NCBI GenBank assembly: GCA_900317425.1
Contig: ONGR01000003.1
Location: forward strand, 1-64,000
Source of the DNA: an uncultured Eubacteriales bacterium
GTDB lineage: Bacteria > Bacillota > Clostridia > Oscillospirales > Oscillospiraceae
DNA: 64,000 nt
Reading direction: 5' to 3'
Position numbers and translations under genes: made by a program. The notes under the pieces are model-generated. The model was not told the DNA's origin, made no database searches, and saw only the letters and a list, made by a program, of their open reading frames with translations. Below are positions 15,804 to 24,503 of the stretch, piece after piece. Within the stretch, counting starts at the first letter, position 1, and every line of letters starts with the position of its first letter.

Positions 15804-17747
15804 TTATTTGTCCTCCTTTATAATTTCCACATTTTTAGATTGAAGTGACAGGGGTTGATACGCTTTGCCGCCGTCGCGGTAGAAGCGGTTGAAGAACTCC
15901 AGGAACTGCAAGCGCATATCGTGAACGTAGCAGCCCAGCAGGTTCAGCGCCAGGTTCAGCGCGTTGCCGATCAGCGAGATGATGACGAACAGGATCACGC
16001 TGCCGAAGGTGGAGCCCAGGGTGTTGAAGACCTGGGCGATGACGGAGCCGGAGAGCATCAGCGCCATCAGACGCACATAGGAGAGGGTGTCGCTGAAGAA
16101 TCCGGTGACGCCGTTGTAGACGGCGGAGATGAGAGCCGTGACCTTCCCGAAGCCTTTGGCGTTGCGGGTGGAGCCGTAGAGCAGCATCAAGCCGCCGATC
16201 ACCAGCACCACGGGCACACCGCCCACGGTGCCGATCTTCAGGATCATCAGCGCCAGACCCGCCAGGATCACCCACCAGGTGATCTCGTCCCACAGGGCAT
16301 CGGCGAAGTGGCCCTCCTTCGTCTTTTTCACCACGCTCACCGTCATGCCGGTGATGATCTGGATGAGGCCCAGCACCAGCGAGCCCAGCATGACCATCAT
16401 GGTGTCGTTGAGGGGCGTGAAGAGGGCCGGCAGTTCAAAGGTGCTGTTGGGGTTGATGAGCCGGCACAGCTGGGGGATAAAGTCGCCCAGGAAGCCGCCG
16501 GTCAGCGCGCCGAAGATAAAGGTGCTGATGCCGCACCAGAAGATCATCTCCATGAAGCTGGGGTCGGCGGGCCGCTTTTTCTTCAGAAACAGCAGGGATC
16601 CGGCGATCATCAGAATGCCGTAGGCCATATCCGCCATCATCATGCCGAAGAACAGGATGAAGAAAGGGGCCATGACGGGGTTGGGATCGATGCCGTCGTA
16701 GGCGGGCAGGGAATACTGCTCGGTGATGCAGTTCATGGACCGGGTGAACCGGTTGCCCTTCAGCTGCACCGGCACCTCCGGGATCTCCTCCTCGGTGGGG
16801 TCGGCCAGCTCCCAGGCGCAGTCGTATTCGTCCAGCAACGCGGTGAGACCGCCTGCCTTGTCCGCCGGGACCCAGCCCCGGAGACAGAAGATCCGCTGAT
16901 CCGTCAGCAGCCGGTGGCGGTTGATCTCCTGATCCAATTGGGTGGAGATCCGGTCGGCGGCCAGACGCAGGTCGTCCTGCCGGTCCCCCAGCTGGACCAG
17001 AAATTCCAGCTCCAGCTCTTTGTTTTTGCGGACCCGGTCCAACTCGTCGTCGATCTGATCGGCGTTTTCCCGGACGGTGCCCTGCCAGCCCTTGAGCTGC
17101 CCGGCGGTAAAGCCGTAGGCCCGGAGGACCTCCAGCGCGGCCTCGGTGGCGGATCGATGGCTGAGCAGGAGGAGACACTGCTGCTCGCTGCTCTGGGACA
17201 GGCGGTAGATCGCCGCCTCCTCCACCCGGTCGGCCAGATGGGCCTGCATTTTCTCGAAGTCCACCGGCCCGGGGACGGTGCCTGTGGTGATGTCCACCGC
17301 CCGGGTGGCGGTGAAGTCCATGGGTACGTCCAGCTCCGCCCAGGGCGCCAGCGAGGCCCGCTCGCTGAGAAGCCGCGTCTCCTGGGTGCCCAGGCGGTTC
17401 AGCTCGGCGGCGTGGTCGTTGACCTCCCGCGCCAGCGCCAGCTCATCGGCCAGCGTGCTCTCGTCCAGGAAGTCAGTCTCGCTCACCATGGGGCGGGGCG
17501 TCAGCAGGCCGGTCTTCTGGGGCGCAAAACGCTTGAGGGTATCCAGCGCGTTCTGCAGCAGACGGAGCTTGGCCTGCCGGTCGGCGGTATGATCGTCCTC
17601 CCGGTGGAGGAGATCCTCCCATTGGGCACTGTCAGAAGGCGGCTCGCTCAAGTGAAGGCAGCCCATCCTCTGGAGCCGCCGGAACAATTCTGCCCGGTCG
17701 GATTCCAGCGCGATGAGACGAATGCGCTTCATCTTTACAATGGCCAT
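15804..17747 (-). CDS. ntpI: V-type ATPase subunit I (a-subunit)
   Basis: 647 residues. The N-terminal 330 residues are soluble and coiled-coil-rich (peripheral stalk attachment), and the rest carries about seven to eight membrane helices with the conserved MFFGMMMADMAYG-like segment near residue 365. This stator subunit provides the ion half-channels against the K ring. The start codon directly follows the stop of the G/H subunit gene (TGA-ATG). It is slightly shorter than some homologues (about 650-660) but looks complete. Confidence 0.94.
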   Translation of the reverse strand: MAIVKMKRIRLIALESDRAELFRRLQRMGCLHLSEPPSDSAQWEDLLHREDDHTADRQAKLRLLQNALDTLKRFAPQKTGLLTPRPMVSETDFLDESTLADELALAREVNDHAAELNRLGTQETRLLSERASLAPWAELDVPMDFTATRAVDITTGTVPGPVDFEKMQAHLADRVEEAAIYRLSQSSEQQCLLLLSHRSATEAALEVLRAYGFTAGQLKGWQGTVRENADQIDDELDRVRKNKELELEFLVQLGDRQDDLRLAADRISTQLDQEINRHRLLTDQRIFCLRGWVPADKAGGLTALLDEYDCAWELADPTEEEIPEVPVQLKGNRFTRSMNCITEQYSLPAYDGIDPNPVMAPFFILFFGMMMADMAYGILMIAGSLLFLKKKRPADPSFMEMIFWCGISTFIFGALTGGFLGDFIPQLCRLINPNSTFELPALFTPLNDTMMVMLGSLVLGLIQIITGMTVSVVKKTKEGHFADALWDEITWWVILAGLALMILKIGTVGGVPVVLVIGGLMLLYGSTRNAKGFGKVTALISAVYNGVTGFFSDTLSYVRLMALMLSGSVIAQVFNTLGSTFGSVILFVIISLIGNALNLALNLLGCYVHDMRLQFLEFFNRFYRDGGKAYQPLSLQSKNVEIIKEDK

Positions 17748-18062
17748 TCAGCGTCCCACCACCCTTCCAACGATCTGGGACACGGCCTCGTCCATGCGGC
17801 TGCCGGCCTGCTGGCGCAGTGCCTGGCACTGGGCCTCGGCGCTGCGCAGCACGTCCTCGCGCTGACGGGCGGCCCGGGCCTCGCAGTCCGCCATGGCTGC
17901 GGCGTCCGCCTCCCGGATGGTCTGGCGTGTGGCGGCCAGCAGGGCACGGCCGTCCTTCTCGACGGCAGTCAGCGCATCCTTCGCCTGAGCGCGGGCATCG
18001 GCCTTGGCCTGCTCCATCTGCTCCTCCAGCTTCTGGATCTCCCTGACGGCATCCATGTACAT
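17748..18062 (-). CDS. V-type ATPase G/H peripheral-stalk subunit
   Basis: 104 residues, almost entirely charged helix rich in Ala, Glu, Gln and Arg (AVREIQKLEEQMEQAKADAR onward), with the pattern of the archaeal/bacterial V-ATPase subunit H (NtpF) that forms a coiled coil with subunit E. The first gene of the operon. The start at 18062 has AAAGGAGG eight bases upstream; a frame extension to 18158 would cross the promoter and is rejected. An inverted repeat in the leader lies just upstream of the ribosome site. Confidence 0.85.
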   Translation of the reverse strand: MYMDAVREIQKLEEQMEQAKADARAQAKDALTAVEKDGRALLAATRQTIREADAAAMADCEARAARQREDVLRSAEAQCQALRQQAGSRMDEAVSQIVGRVVGR

Positions 18063-18083
18063 AAAAACGCCTCCTTTTGTCAC

Positions 18084-18104
18084 AAGGTGACACCTTGTCA
18101 CCTT
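18084..18104 (-). repeat. Inverted repeat in the V-ATPase leader
   Basis: AAGGTGACA (18084-18092) and TGTCACCTT (18096-18104) form a perfect 9-bp inverted repeat with a three-base spacer, lying between the promoter and the first ribosome site. It could be an RNA hairpin that modulates translation or a DNA operator. Confidence 0.6.
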
Positions 18105-18156
18105 TGGTCTGCATAAGCACGTAAGGCCTCCTTCCCGAAAGCCCACGTTCCAAAAC

Positions 18157-18186
18157 ATTATATCACATATCCGCCCCGGCTTTCAA
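18157..18186 (-). promoter_or_regulatory. Promoter of the V-ATPase operon
   Basis: On the minus strand TTGAAA (18181-18186) and a perfect TATAAT (18157-18162) are 18 bases apart. Transcription would begin near 18150, giving an approximately 90-base leader before the first start at 18062. Confidence 0.8.
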
Positions 18187-18307
18187 TGCTTTTTCTCGGC
18201 GATTTGCACATATTTTCGACGGGGGGGAGAGGAGGACGCGGCGAGGTACTGGATCCGTGGACCTGGCGGCGTTTGCGCAAAAAACAGCGTGACCGCCACA
18301 CAATAAC

Positions 18308-18343
18308 AAGCAGGACCGCAGCCCAACAGCTGCGGTCCTGCTT
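18308..18343 (-). terminator. Hairpin terminator after malic enzyme
   Basis: Arms 18308-18321 and 18330-18343 pair perfectly over 14 bases with an eight-base loop, 45 bases past the malic enzyme stop; the minus-strand flank is T-rich (GTTATTGT). The rest of 18187-18387 holds a short GTGTTGTGTC direct repeat (18354-18373) and no gene that I can see. Confidence 0.75.
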
Positions 18344-18387
18344 ATTATATAATGTGTTGTGTCGTGTTGTGTCGGCGGCAGGTCCCG

Positions 18388-19560
18388 TTACAGACGGGCC
18401 ACGCCGGTGCGGCGGGCGGCTTCGGCCACGGCGGCGGCCACGGTGGGGCCCACCCGGGGATCGAAGGCCTTGGGGATGATGTAATCCTCGCACAGCTCCT
18501 CGTCGGAGATCAGACCGGCCAGGGCCTGGGCGGCGGCCATCTTCATCTCCTCGTTGATGTCGCTGGCGCGGACGTCAAAGGTGCCGCGGAACACGCCGGG
18601 GAATGCCAGCACGTTGTTGATCTGGTTGGGATAGTCGCTGCGGCCGGTGGAGATGACCCGGGCGCCGCCGGCCTTGGCGTCGTCGGGGAAGATCTCCGGC
18701 GTGGGGTTGGCGCAGGCAAAGACGATGGCGTCCTTGTTCATGGTCTTCACCATCTCGGTGGTGAGGGTGCCGGGAGCGGACACGCCGATGAATACGTCGG
18801 CGCCGCGGATCACGTCGGCCAGAACGCCCTTCTCCATGTTGCGGTTGGTGACGGCGGCCATCTCCTCCTTGATCCAGTTCAGCCCCTCGCGGCCTTCATA
18901 GATGGCGCCCTTGCGGTCGGTCATCACGATGTTGGTGAAGCCGGCGGAGAGCAGCAGCTTCACGATGGAGATGGCGGCGGCGCCGGCGCCGGAGGTGACC
19001 ACCTTCACGTCCTCCTTGCGCTTGCCCACCACCTTCAGGGCGTTGGTCAGGCCCGCCAGCGTGATGATGGCGGTGCCGTGCTGATCGTCGTGGAAGATGG
19101 GGATGTCGCACTTTTCCTTCAGCTTCCGCTCGATCTCAAAGCAGCGGGGGGCGGAGATGTCCTCCAGATTGATGCCGCCGAAGGAGCCGGAGATGTTGTA
19201 AACGGTCTCCACGAATTCGTCCACGTCCTTGGTCTTGACGCAGAGAGGGAAGGCGTCCACGCCGCCGAAGGACTTGAACAGCACGCACTTGCCCTCCATG
19301 ACGGGCATGCCGGCCTCGGGGCCGATATCGCCCAGACCCAGCACGGCGCTGCCGTCGGTGATGACGGCGCAGAGGTTGTGGCGGCGGGTCAGCTCATAGC
19401 TCTTGTTGATGTCCTTCTGGATCTCCAGGCAGGGCTGGGCCACGCCGGGGGTGTAGGCCAGGGACAGATCCTCCTTGGTGGCCACGGGCACGGTGGAGAT
19501 GACCTCGATCTTGCCCTTCCACTCGCCGTGGAGGCGCAGGGACTCTTTTGCGTAATCCAT
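18388..19560 (-). CDS. NAD(P)-dependent malic enzyme
   Basis: 390 residues, the short bacterial class without a phosphotransacetylase domain. [10 protein letters not shown], the [17 protein letters not shown] segment, FHDDQHGTA (metal site), GAGAAAISI (nucleotide site), and ACANPTPEI identify it. It oxidatively decarboxylates malate to pyruvate, yielding reducing power, in the cytosol. It follows an Ldh_2-type dehydrogenase by 20 bases, so the two are probably co-transcribed. Its own ribosome site (AAAGG, about 16 bases upstream) is weak, which suggests dependence on coupling. Confidence 0.94.
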   Translation of the reverse strand: MDYAKESLRLHGEWKGKIEVISTVPVATKEDLSLAYTPGVAQPCLEIQKDINKSYELTRRHNLCAVITDGSAVLGLGDIGPEAGMPVMEGKCVLFKSFGGVDAFPLCVKTKDVDEFVETVYNISGSFGGINLEDISAPRCFEIERKLKEKCDIPIFHDDQHGTAIITLAGLTNALKVVGKRKEDVKVVTSGAGAAAISIVKLLLSAGFTNIVMTDRKGAIYEGREGLNWIKEEMAAVTNRNMEKGVLADVIRGADVFIGVSAPGTLTTEMVKTMNKDAIVFACANPTPEIFPDDAKAGGARVISTGRSDYPNQINNVLAFPGVFRGTFDVRASDINEEMKMAAAQALAGLISDEELCEDYIIPKAFDPRVGPTVAAAVAEAARRTGVARL

Positions 19561-19580
19561 AGTCAGTTTACCAACCTTTC

Positions 19581-20693
19581 TCAGTCTTCAAAGGGGAAGT
19601 GATAGGGCAGCTGGAACTTATCGCGCAGCTCCAGCAGCTCCTTCTGGATGGACTCGCCCACGGGCACGCCCTTGTCCTTGCGATCCTGCCAGGCCTCCCA
19701 CTCCTTCTCGCCGGCGGTGTAGATCCGCTCAGCGCCGGGGGCCTTCTCGGAATTGCGCAGGCCGCGGCAGATGTCGCCGGCGGTCTTCTTGAAGGTGTCC
19801 AGACCCATAAAGAACTCGGGGTTGATGACGAAGAAGAAGTGGCCCAGACGGTAGAAGCGGTTGTTGCCCTGGGCGTCCTTGCCACTGAGCTCCTTCATGA
19901 AGGGGCCGCCGCACAATGCTGCGGAGAGGATCTCCACGATGGTGGTGAAGCCGTAGCCCTTGTAGCCGCCGGTGGCCTCGCCCAGGCCGCCCAGAGGCAG
20001 CAGAGCGCACTTGCCGGCGCGCATATCCTTGAGGATCTTGCCGGAATCGGTCATGGTGCCGCCGTCCTTGGTGACGACCAGACCGGCCGGGGTCTCCTTG
20101 CCGCTGCGCTCATAGAACTCGATCTTGCCGTTCTGCACGGTGGAGGTGGCGCAGTCGAAGTTGAAGGGGAACTCCTCGTCGGTGGGCATGGTGAAGGTCA
20201 GGGGGTTGGTGCCCATCATGGGCTCCACGCCCCAGGTGGGGGCCACGGAGGGCCGGGCGTTGGTGCCGGAGATGCCGATCATGCCGGCCTTCTCGGCCAT
20301 GGTGGTCCAATAACCGGCGATCCCGTAGTGGGTGGAGTTGTAGATGGCGCCGCCGGCCATGCCGTACTTCTTCGCCTTCTCGATGAGCATCTCCATCATC
20401 TTGTGGCTGGCCACCATGCCCATGCCGTTGTTGGCGTCCATGACCACGGTGGTGGGGGTGTCCTTGATGATGTCGATCTTGGTGACGGGCAGCAGCGTGC
20501 CGTTCTGGATCCGGTCCAGATAGATGGGCTTGAAGCGGTTGCAGCCGTGGCTCTCGATGCCCCGGCGGTCCGACTCCAGCAGCACGTCGGCGCAGATCCT
20601 GGCGTCCTCCTCGGGCACGCCGTAGGCCTTGAACACGTCGATCATAAACGCGTTCATCATCTCCCAGGAAACATAGGGTCTTGTCTCCATCAT
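19581..20693 (-). CDS. Ldh_2 family malate/2-hydroxyacid dehydrogenase
   Basis: 370 residues. SDRRGIESHGCNR, NSTHYGIAGYW, NPLTFTMP and GYKGYGFTTIVEILSAALCGG are signatures of the Ldh_2 (YlbC/MDH-type) NAD(P)-dependent oxidoreductases, which act on malate, lactate, ureidoglycolate or sulfolactate and are unrelated to classical Rossmann MDH. AGGAGG precedes a double ATG (20693 and 20690); either may be used. Being co-transcribed with malic enzyme, it most plausibly interconverts malate and oxaloacetate, though the substrate cannot be fixed from sequence. Confidence 0.88.
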   Translation of the reverse strand: MMETRPYVSWEMMNAFMIDVFKAYGVPEEDARICADVLLESDRRGIESHGCNRFKPIYLDRIQNGTLLPVTKIDIIKDTPTTVVMDANNGMGMVASHKMMEMLIEKAKKYGMAGGAIYNSTHYGIAGYWTTMAEKAGMIGISGTNARPSVAPTWGVEPMMGTNPLTFTMPTDEEFPFNFDCATSTVQNGKIEFYERSGKETPAGLVVTKDGGTMTDSGKILKDMRAGKCALLPLGGLGEATGGYKGYGFTTIVEILSAALCGGPFMKELSGKDAQGNNRFYRLGHFFFVINPEFFMGLDTFKKTAGDICRGLRNSEKAPGAERIYTAGEKEWEAWQDRKDKGVPVGESIQKELLELRDKFQLPYHFPFED

Positions 20694-20774
20694 ATTATCC
20701 TCCTCTGTATGACTTGTGTATGGGGGGGATACCGGACGGCAGCCGCCGGGCTCCCCCTCAAAAAGATTCAATCT

Positions 20775-20802
20775 ATTATACACGATTCCCACGGTTTTTC
20801 AA
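20775..20802 (-). promoter_or_regulatory. Promoter of the Ldh_2-malic enzyme operon
   Basis: On the minus strand TTGAAA (20797-20802) and TATAAT (20775-20780) are 16 bases apart. The segments CCCACG and CGTGGG flank the -35 region and could be operator halves. The remainder of 20694-20968 holds the divergent promoter and otherwise nothing recognised. Confidence 0.75.
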
Positions 20803-20854
20803 AGAGAAATCGTGGGATAAACGGAAAATTCCGTCCGAAAGACGCAAAAATAAA

Positions 20855-20883
20855 TTGATTACGTCCCTGCTCTGCCCTATAAT
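20855..20883 (+). promoter_or_regulatory. Promoter of the E2-like/thrE operon
   Basis: TTGATT (20855-20860) and TATAAT (20878-20883) are 17 bases apart, about 85 bases before the first start at 20969. Confidence 0.75.
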
Positions 20884-20968
20884 GTGAGTAGTTGACAGCG
20901 TTTTGCGGGATATGAGGCAGAAAATATCCTTTTGCCGCGGAAAGAAACAGGAGAGAGAGGACAACAGC

Positions 20969-21856
20969 ATGAGCGAGAAAAAGACCAGACGCCACTGGGG
21001 CGACCGGCGGGACGCCCGCTGGGTGAAGGCACCCGGCCTGCAGACCGTCATGGGCTATCTGCTGCCCAAGCGGACGGACTGCGAGGTGTACCTCAACGAC
21101 AAGCTGGACGCCACGGAGCTGGTGAAATATCTGGAGGCCAAGAACGCCGCCCATCCGGAGTATAAGACCACCGTGTTCCACTGCGCCGTCACTGCCATGG
21201 CCCGGGTGGTGCGGGAGCGCCCGCTGATGAACCGGTTTATCCAGGGCTACCGGATGTACGAGCGCAACGAGATCAGCATCAGCTTCGTGGTCAAGCGCCG
21301 CTTTGCCGACGGGGCGGAGGAGTCCCTCGTGGTGCTGGTGCCGAAGGATACCGACACCCTGAAGGATATCAGCCGCCGCATCGTGGGCGATGTGAAGGAG
21401 ACCCGCAAGAGCGAGCACTCCACCGGCGGCGTGGACGCCCTGCTGGACGGCTTTGCCAAGCTGCCCCGGTTCGTGCTGATGGCGGCGATCCGGATCATTC
21501 GCTGGCTGGACTTCTGGGGCATCAATCCCAAGGTGCTCACCGAGGGCGACCCCAACTATACCACCATCCTCTGCTCCAATCTGGGCAGCATCCAGACCCC
21601 GTCCGTCTATCACCATCTGAATAACTACGGCACCAACAGCATCATGATCACCATCGGCACGCTCCACAAGGAGGAGATGCTGATGCCCGACGGCAGCCGG
21701 GAGATCCGGGATGTGCTGGATTACGGCGTCACCCTGGACGAGCGCATCGCCGACGGCTTCTACTTCGCCCGCAGCATGAAGCTGATCCACCATATCTTCC
21801 GCCACCCCGAACTGCTGGATCAACCCCTGTGCGAGCCCAGCGGATTCGAGTACTGA
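20969..21856 (+). CDS. Stand-alone E2/CAT-fold acyltransferase-like protein
   Basis: 295 residues with the fold of dihydrolipoamide acyltransferase catalytic domains and chloramphenicol acetyltransferase, but no lipoyl or subunit-binding domain. The region matching the active-site HxxxDG motif reads DERIADG (257-263): the aspartate is kept but the catalytic histidine is a glutamate. This suggests either altered chemistry or a binding/regulatory role. The start at 20969 has GAGAGAGG upstream; an in-frame ATG at 20903 lacks one. It is 6 bases upstream of a ThrE-type exporter, so the pair is co-expressed. I do not know its function. Confidence 0.7.
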   Translation: MSEKKTRRHWGDRRDARWVKAPGLQTVMGYLLPKRTDCEVYLNDKLDATELVKYLEAKNAAHPEYKTTVFHCAVTAMARVVRERPLMNRFIQGYRMYERNEISISFVVKRRFADGAEESLVVLVPKDTDTLKDISRRIVGDVKETRKSEHSTGGVDALLDGFAKLPRFVLMAAIRIIRWLDFWGINPKVLTEGDPNYTTILCSNLGSIQTPSVYHHLNNYGTNSIMITIGTLHKEEMLMPDGSREIRDVLDYGVTLDERIADGFYFARSMKLIHHIFRHPELLDQPLCEPSGFEY

Positions 21857-21862
21857 TCGCCT

Positions 21863-23071
21863 ATGGACACCACGAAGATCCTGGGGCTGATTCTGGACAT
21901 CGGCGCGGAGATGACCCGCAGCGGCGCGGAGACACGCCGGGTGGAGGACAGCCTGTACCGCCTCTGCGCCAGCTATGGCTTCACCGCCTGCAATATCTGG
22001 GTGGTACCCACCAATATCCAGGCCACAGTCACCGACCGGGAGGGGGAGAGCCTGACCCAGATCCGCCACATCCGCAGTCCCGGCGTCAACCTTGACCGGC
22101 TGGACCGGCTCAACGATCTGTGCCGCCGCGCCTGCGCCGACACGCCGGATGCCGGGGAGCTGTACCGGCAGCTTCAGCAGGTTCTGTCCGTCCCTGCCCA
22201 GAGGCCGTGGCTCATCTACCTGTCCGGTGCTCTGGCCGGGGCCGGTTTCGGCGTGTTCTTCAACTGCGACTGGCTGGATGCCCTGGTGGCGGTCTGCGCC
22301 TCGCTGCTGATCACCTTTCTGGGCCGCCGGCTGAGCAAGCGGGAGTCCAATCCGTTGATCCTCAACTTTATTATTTCGTTTCTAACGGAGATCTCCATCC
22401 TGTTCTCCGTCCACCTGGGCTTCGGACACCATATGGGCTACATCACTGTGGGCGTGGTGATGCTCCTCATCAGCGCCCTGGGCACCACCAACGGCGTGCG
22501 GGATCTGGTGCATCTGGATACCCTGTCGGGCCTGATGAACATCACCGCCTCCCTCACCGGGGCGGTGGGGATCGCTCTGGGCATCGCGCTGCCGCTGCTG
22601 CTGTTTCGCCGCTGGGGGGACAGCGAGATCATGATCCTGAACCCCAGCGTGGCTTTGGAGCTAATCTCCGCCACGGTAGGCTGCGTGGGCTTTGCCATCT
22701 GGTTCGGCGTGCTGCGGGGCAGACAGATCATCTTTTGCGCGGTGGGTGCGTTTCTGACCTGGGGTGCCTATCTGATCGCCTATCGCTTTTTGCCCAATGC
22801 CTTTGCCGCCACGCTGTTGGGAGCGGTAATCTGCGCCCTGTTCGCTCAGGTCATGGCTAGGGTGAATAAGGCACCTGCCACCATTTTCCAGACGGTGTCC
22901 GTGTTCCCGCTGATCCCGGGAGCCGCACTGTATTACACCATGTACGGTCTGGTAATCCGGGACACGGCATTTGCCACAGCCAAAGGGGTGGAGCTGCTAC
23001 TGGCCTGCTTCGGCATCGTGCTGGGCTTCATGGTGGTGGAGGTGGCCAGCCGACACATCTGGAAAAAATAA
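21863..23071 (+). CDS. ThrE-type threonine/serine exporter family protein
   Basis: 402 residues. A cytosolic N-terminal region (about 1-110, with GAEMTRSGAETRRVEDS) precedes about ten membrane helices in two parts, corresponding to the YjjP and YjjB halves fused as in Corynebacterium ThrE. It should export threonine/serine or, in related YjjPB, dicarboxylates such as succinate. It follows the E2-like gene by 6 bases. Given malic enzyme next door, a dicarboxylate substrate is as plausible as an amino acid. An imperfect hairpin with a T-run follows. Confidence 0.85.
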   Translation: MDTTKILGLILDIGAEMTRSGAETRRVEDSLYRLCASYGFTACNIWVVPTNIQATVTDREGESLTQIRHIRSPGVNLDRLDRLNDLCRRACADTPDAGELYRQLQQVLSVPAQRPWLIYLSGALAGAGFGVFFNCDWLDALVAVCASLLITFLGRRLSKRESNPLILNFIISFLTEISILFSVHLGFGHHMGYITVGVVMLLISALGTTNGVRDLVHLDTLSGLMNITASLTGAVGIALGIALPLLLFRRWGDSEIMILNPSVALELISATVGCVGFAIWFGVLRGRQIIFCAVGAFLTWGAYLIAYRFLPNAFAATLLGAVICALFAQVMARVNKAPATIFQTVSVFPLIPGAALYYTMYGLVIRDTAFATAKGVELLLACFGIVLGFMVVEVASRHIWKK

Positions 23072-23099
23072 ATGGAAAACATAAAAGAAAACCGATCAG

Positions 23100-23139
23100 C
23101 AGATCGACCTGCCTCTCCCGGCGGGCCAATCTGTTTTTT
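23100..23139 (+). terminator. Terminator after the thrE-type gene
   Basis: A 14-base stem with two mismatches and one G-U pair (23100-23113 with 23120-23133) is followed by TTTTTT, 29 bases past the stop. Confidence 0.65.
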
Positions 23140-23160
23140 GGTGAAGGAGGGCGGTTTCCA

Positions 23161-23189
23161 TTGCTTTTTAGCGGGAAGCGTGTTATGCT
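23161..23189 (+). promoter_or_regulatory. Promoter of the Gate-domain membrane protein gene
   Basis: TTGCTT (23161-23166) and TATGCT (23184-23189) are 17 bases apart, about 57 bases before the start at 23246. Confidence 0.6.
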
Positions 23190-23245
23190 CTACATGATTG
23201 TGCGCCGCCGGAGAGAGCGGCGCGGGGAAAGGGAGAGTTACGCAC

Positions 23246-24448
23246 ATGCCGGAAATGGAGATGCCCACCAGGGAGACGGAGTCCCGTCCTGCCCAGAAAA
23301 AGGAAATCGGTCTGGAGACCTTCGTCTTTATTGCCCTGTTTGTGGGCTTTTTCGCTGTTTTTTCTATGAAGATGGGGCTGGTCAACACCATGAACACCCT
23401 GATGAACACCGCCTATTCGCTGCTGATGGACACGGTGTTTTATCTCATGGCCATCTGCGTGGTGATGGGCGCGGTTTCGGATATGTTTTCCGAGTTCGGC
23501 GTGGTGTCTCTGGCCAACCGGCTGCTGTACCCGCTGATGAAGCCCCTGTACGGCCTGCCCGGCGCCGCGTCTCTGGGCATTGTGACCACGTTTCTGTCGG
23601 ATAACCCGGTCATTCTGACCTTGGCGGACAACCGCTATTTCCGCAGCTTTTTCAAAGCCTATCAGTTCCCGGCTCTGACCAACCTGGGCACCTCCTTCGG
23701 CATGGGAATGATCGTCTGCACCTATATGGTGAGCCTGTCGGCCCACACCGGTCAGTCCTATGGCCTGGCGGTGCTGGTGGGCCTGCTTGGCGCCGTGGTG
23801 GGCAGCGTGGTCAGCACCCGGCTGATGCTCCACTTCACCGCGAAGCTCTACGGCAAGGAGCGGGACATGGTACCGGAGGAAGAACGCGTCCGGGGCATCG
23901 AGAAGAATATGCGTCCCGTCCGGGAGGGCAGCGTGGGCAGCCGCCTGATGGCCGCCATTCTGGAGGGCGGCGCCTCCGGCGTGAAGATGGGCCTGAGCAT
24001 CATCCCCGGCGTGGTCATCATCTGCACCCTGGTCATGATGCTGACCAACGGCGCCAGCGCCGACGGCACCTATACCGGCGCAGCCTACGAGGGCATCCAC
24101 CTGCTGCCCTATCTGGCGGATAAATGCAGCTTCATCCTGGGGCCCCTGTTCGGCTTCTCGTCTCCCGAGGCCATCGGCGTCCCCATCACCGCCCTGGGCG
24201 CGGCGGGCGCCGCCATCGGCGTGGCCTCCCAGCTGGTGACGGAGGGCCTGGCCAACACCGGCGACATCGCCGTGTTCACCGCCATGTGCATGTGCTGGAG
24301 CGGCTATCTCAGCACCCACGTGTCCATGATGAACAGCCTCCACTGCGAGAACCTCATCAGCAAGGCCATCATCAGTCACACCGTCGGCGGCCTGTGTGCC
24401 GGCGTGGCGGCCCACTGGCTGTACGTTCTGCTGTCCCTGATCGTATAA
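23246..24448 (+). CDS. Gate (nucleoside-recognition) domain membrane protein
   Basis: 400 residues with about nine to ten membrane helices. Two repeated Gate-type segments (around LGIVTTFLSDNPVILTLADN and the late LGAAGAAIGVASQLV) are the pattern of nucleoside-recognition/spore-maturation SpmA-SpmB-like transporters; it resembles the clostridial CD0519/CD1768 group. Substrates of that group are not established to my knowledge. AAAGGGAG lies before the start at 23246. It is a single-gene unit with its own promoter and terminator. Possible roles are transport of a small metabolite or ion; I would not be more specific. Confidence 0.75.
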   Translation: MPEMEMPTRETESRPAQKKEIGLETFVFIALFVGFFAVFSMKMGLVNTMNTLMNTAYSLLMDTVFYLMAICVVMGAVSDMFSEFGVVSLANRLLYPLMKPLYGLPGAASLGIVTTFLSDNPVILTLADNRYFRSFFKAYQFPALTNLGTSFGMGMIVCTYMVSLSAHTGQSYGLAVLVGLLGAVVGSVVSTRLMLHFTAKLYGKERDMVPEEERVRGIEKNMRPVREGSVGSRLMAAILEGGASGVKMGLSIIPGVVIICTLVMMLTNGASADGTYTGAAYEGIHLLPYLADKCSFILGPLFGFSSPEAIGVPITALGAAGAAIGVASQLVTEGLANTGDIAVFTAMCMCWSGYLSTHVSMMNSLHCENLISKAIISHTVGGLCAGVAAHWLYVLLSLIV

Positions 24449-24463
24449 ATGAACACAAGAAAA

Positions 24464-24500
24464 GCGCCGGAGAGGAGCATTGCCCTCTCCGGCGCTTTTT
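24464..24500. terminator. Bidirectional terminator
   Basis: Arms 24464-24475 and 24484-24495 pair perfectly (12 bp), with A-run before and T-run after. It serves the convergent Gate-protein and glycerate kinase genes. Confidence 0.9.
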
Positions 24501-24503
24501 GTT

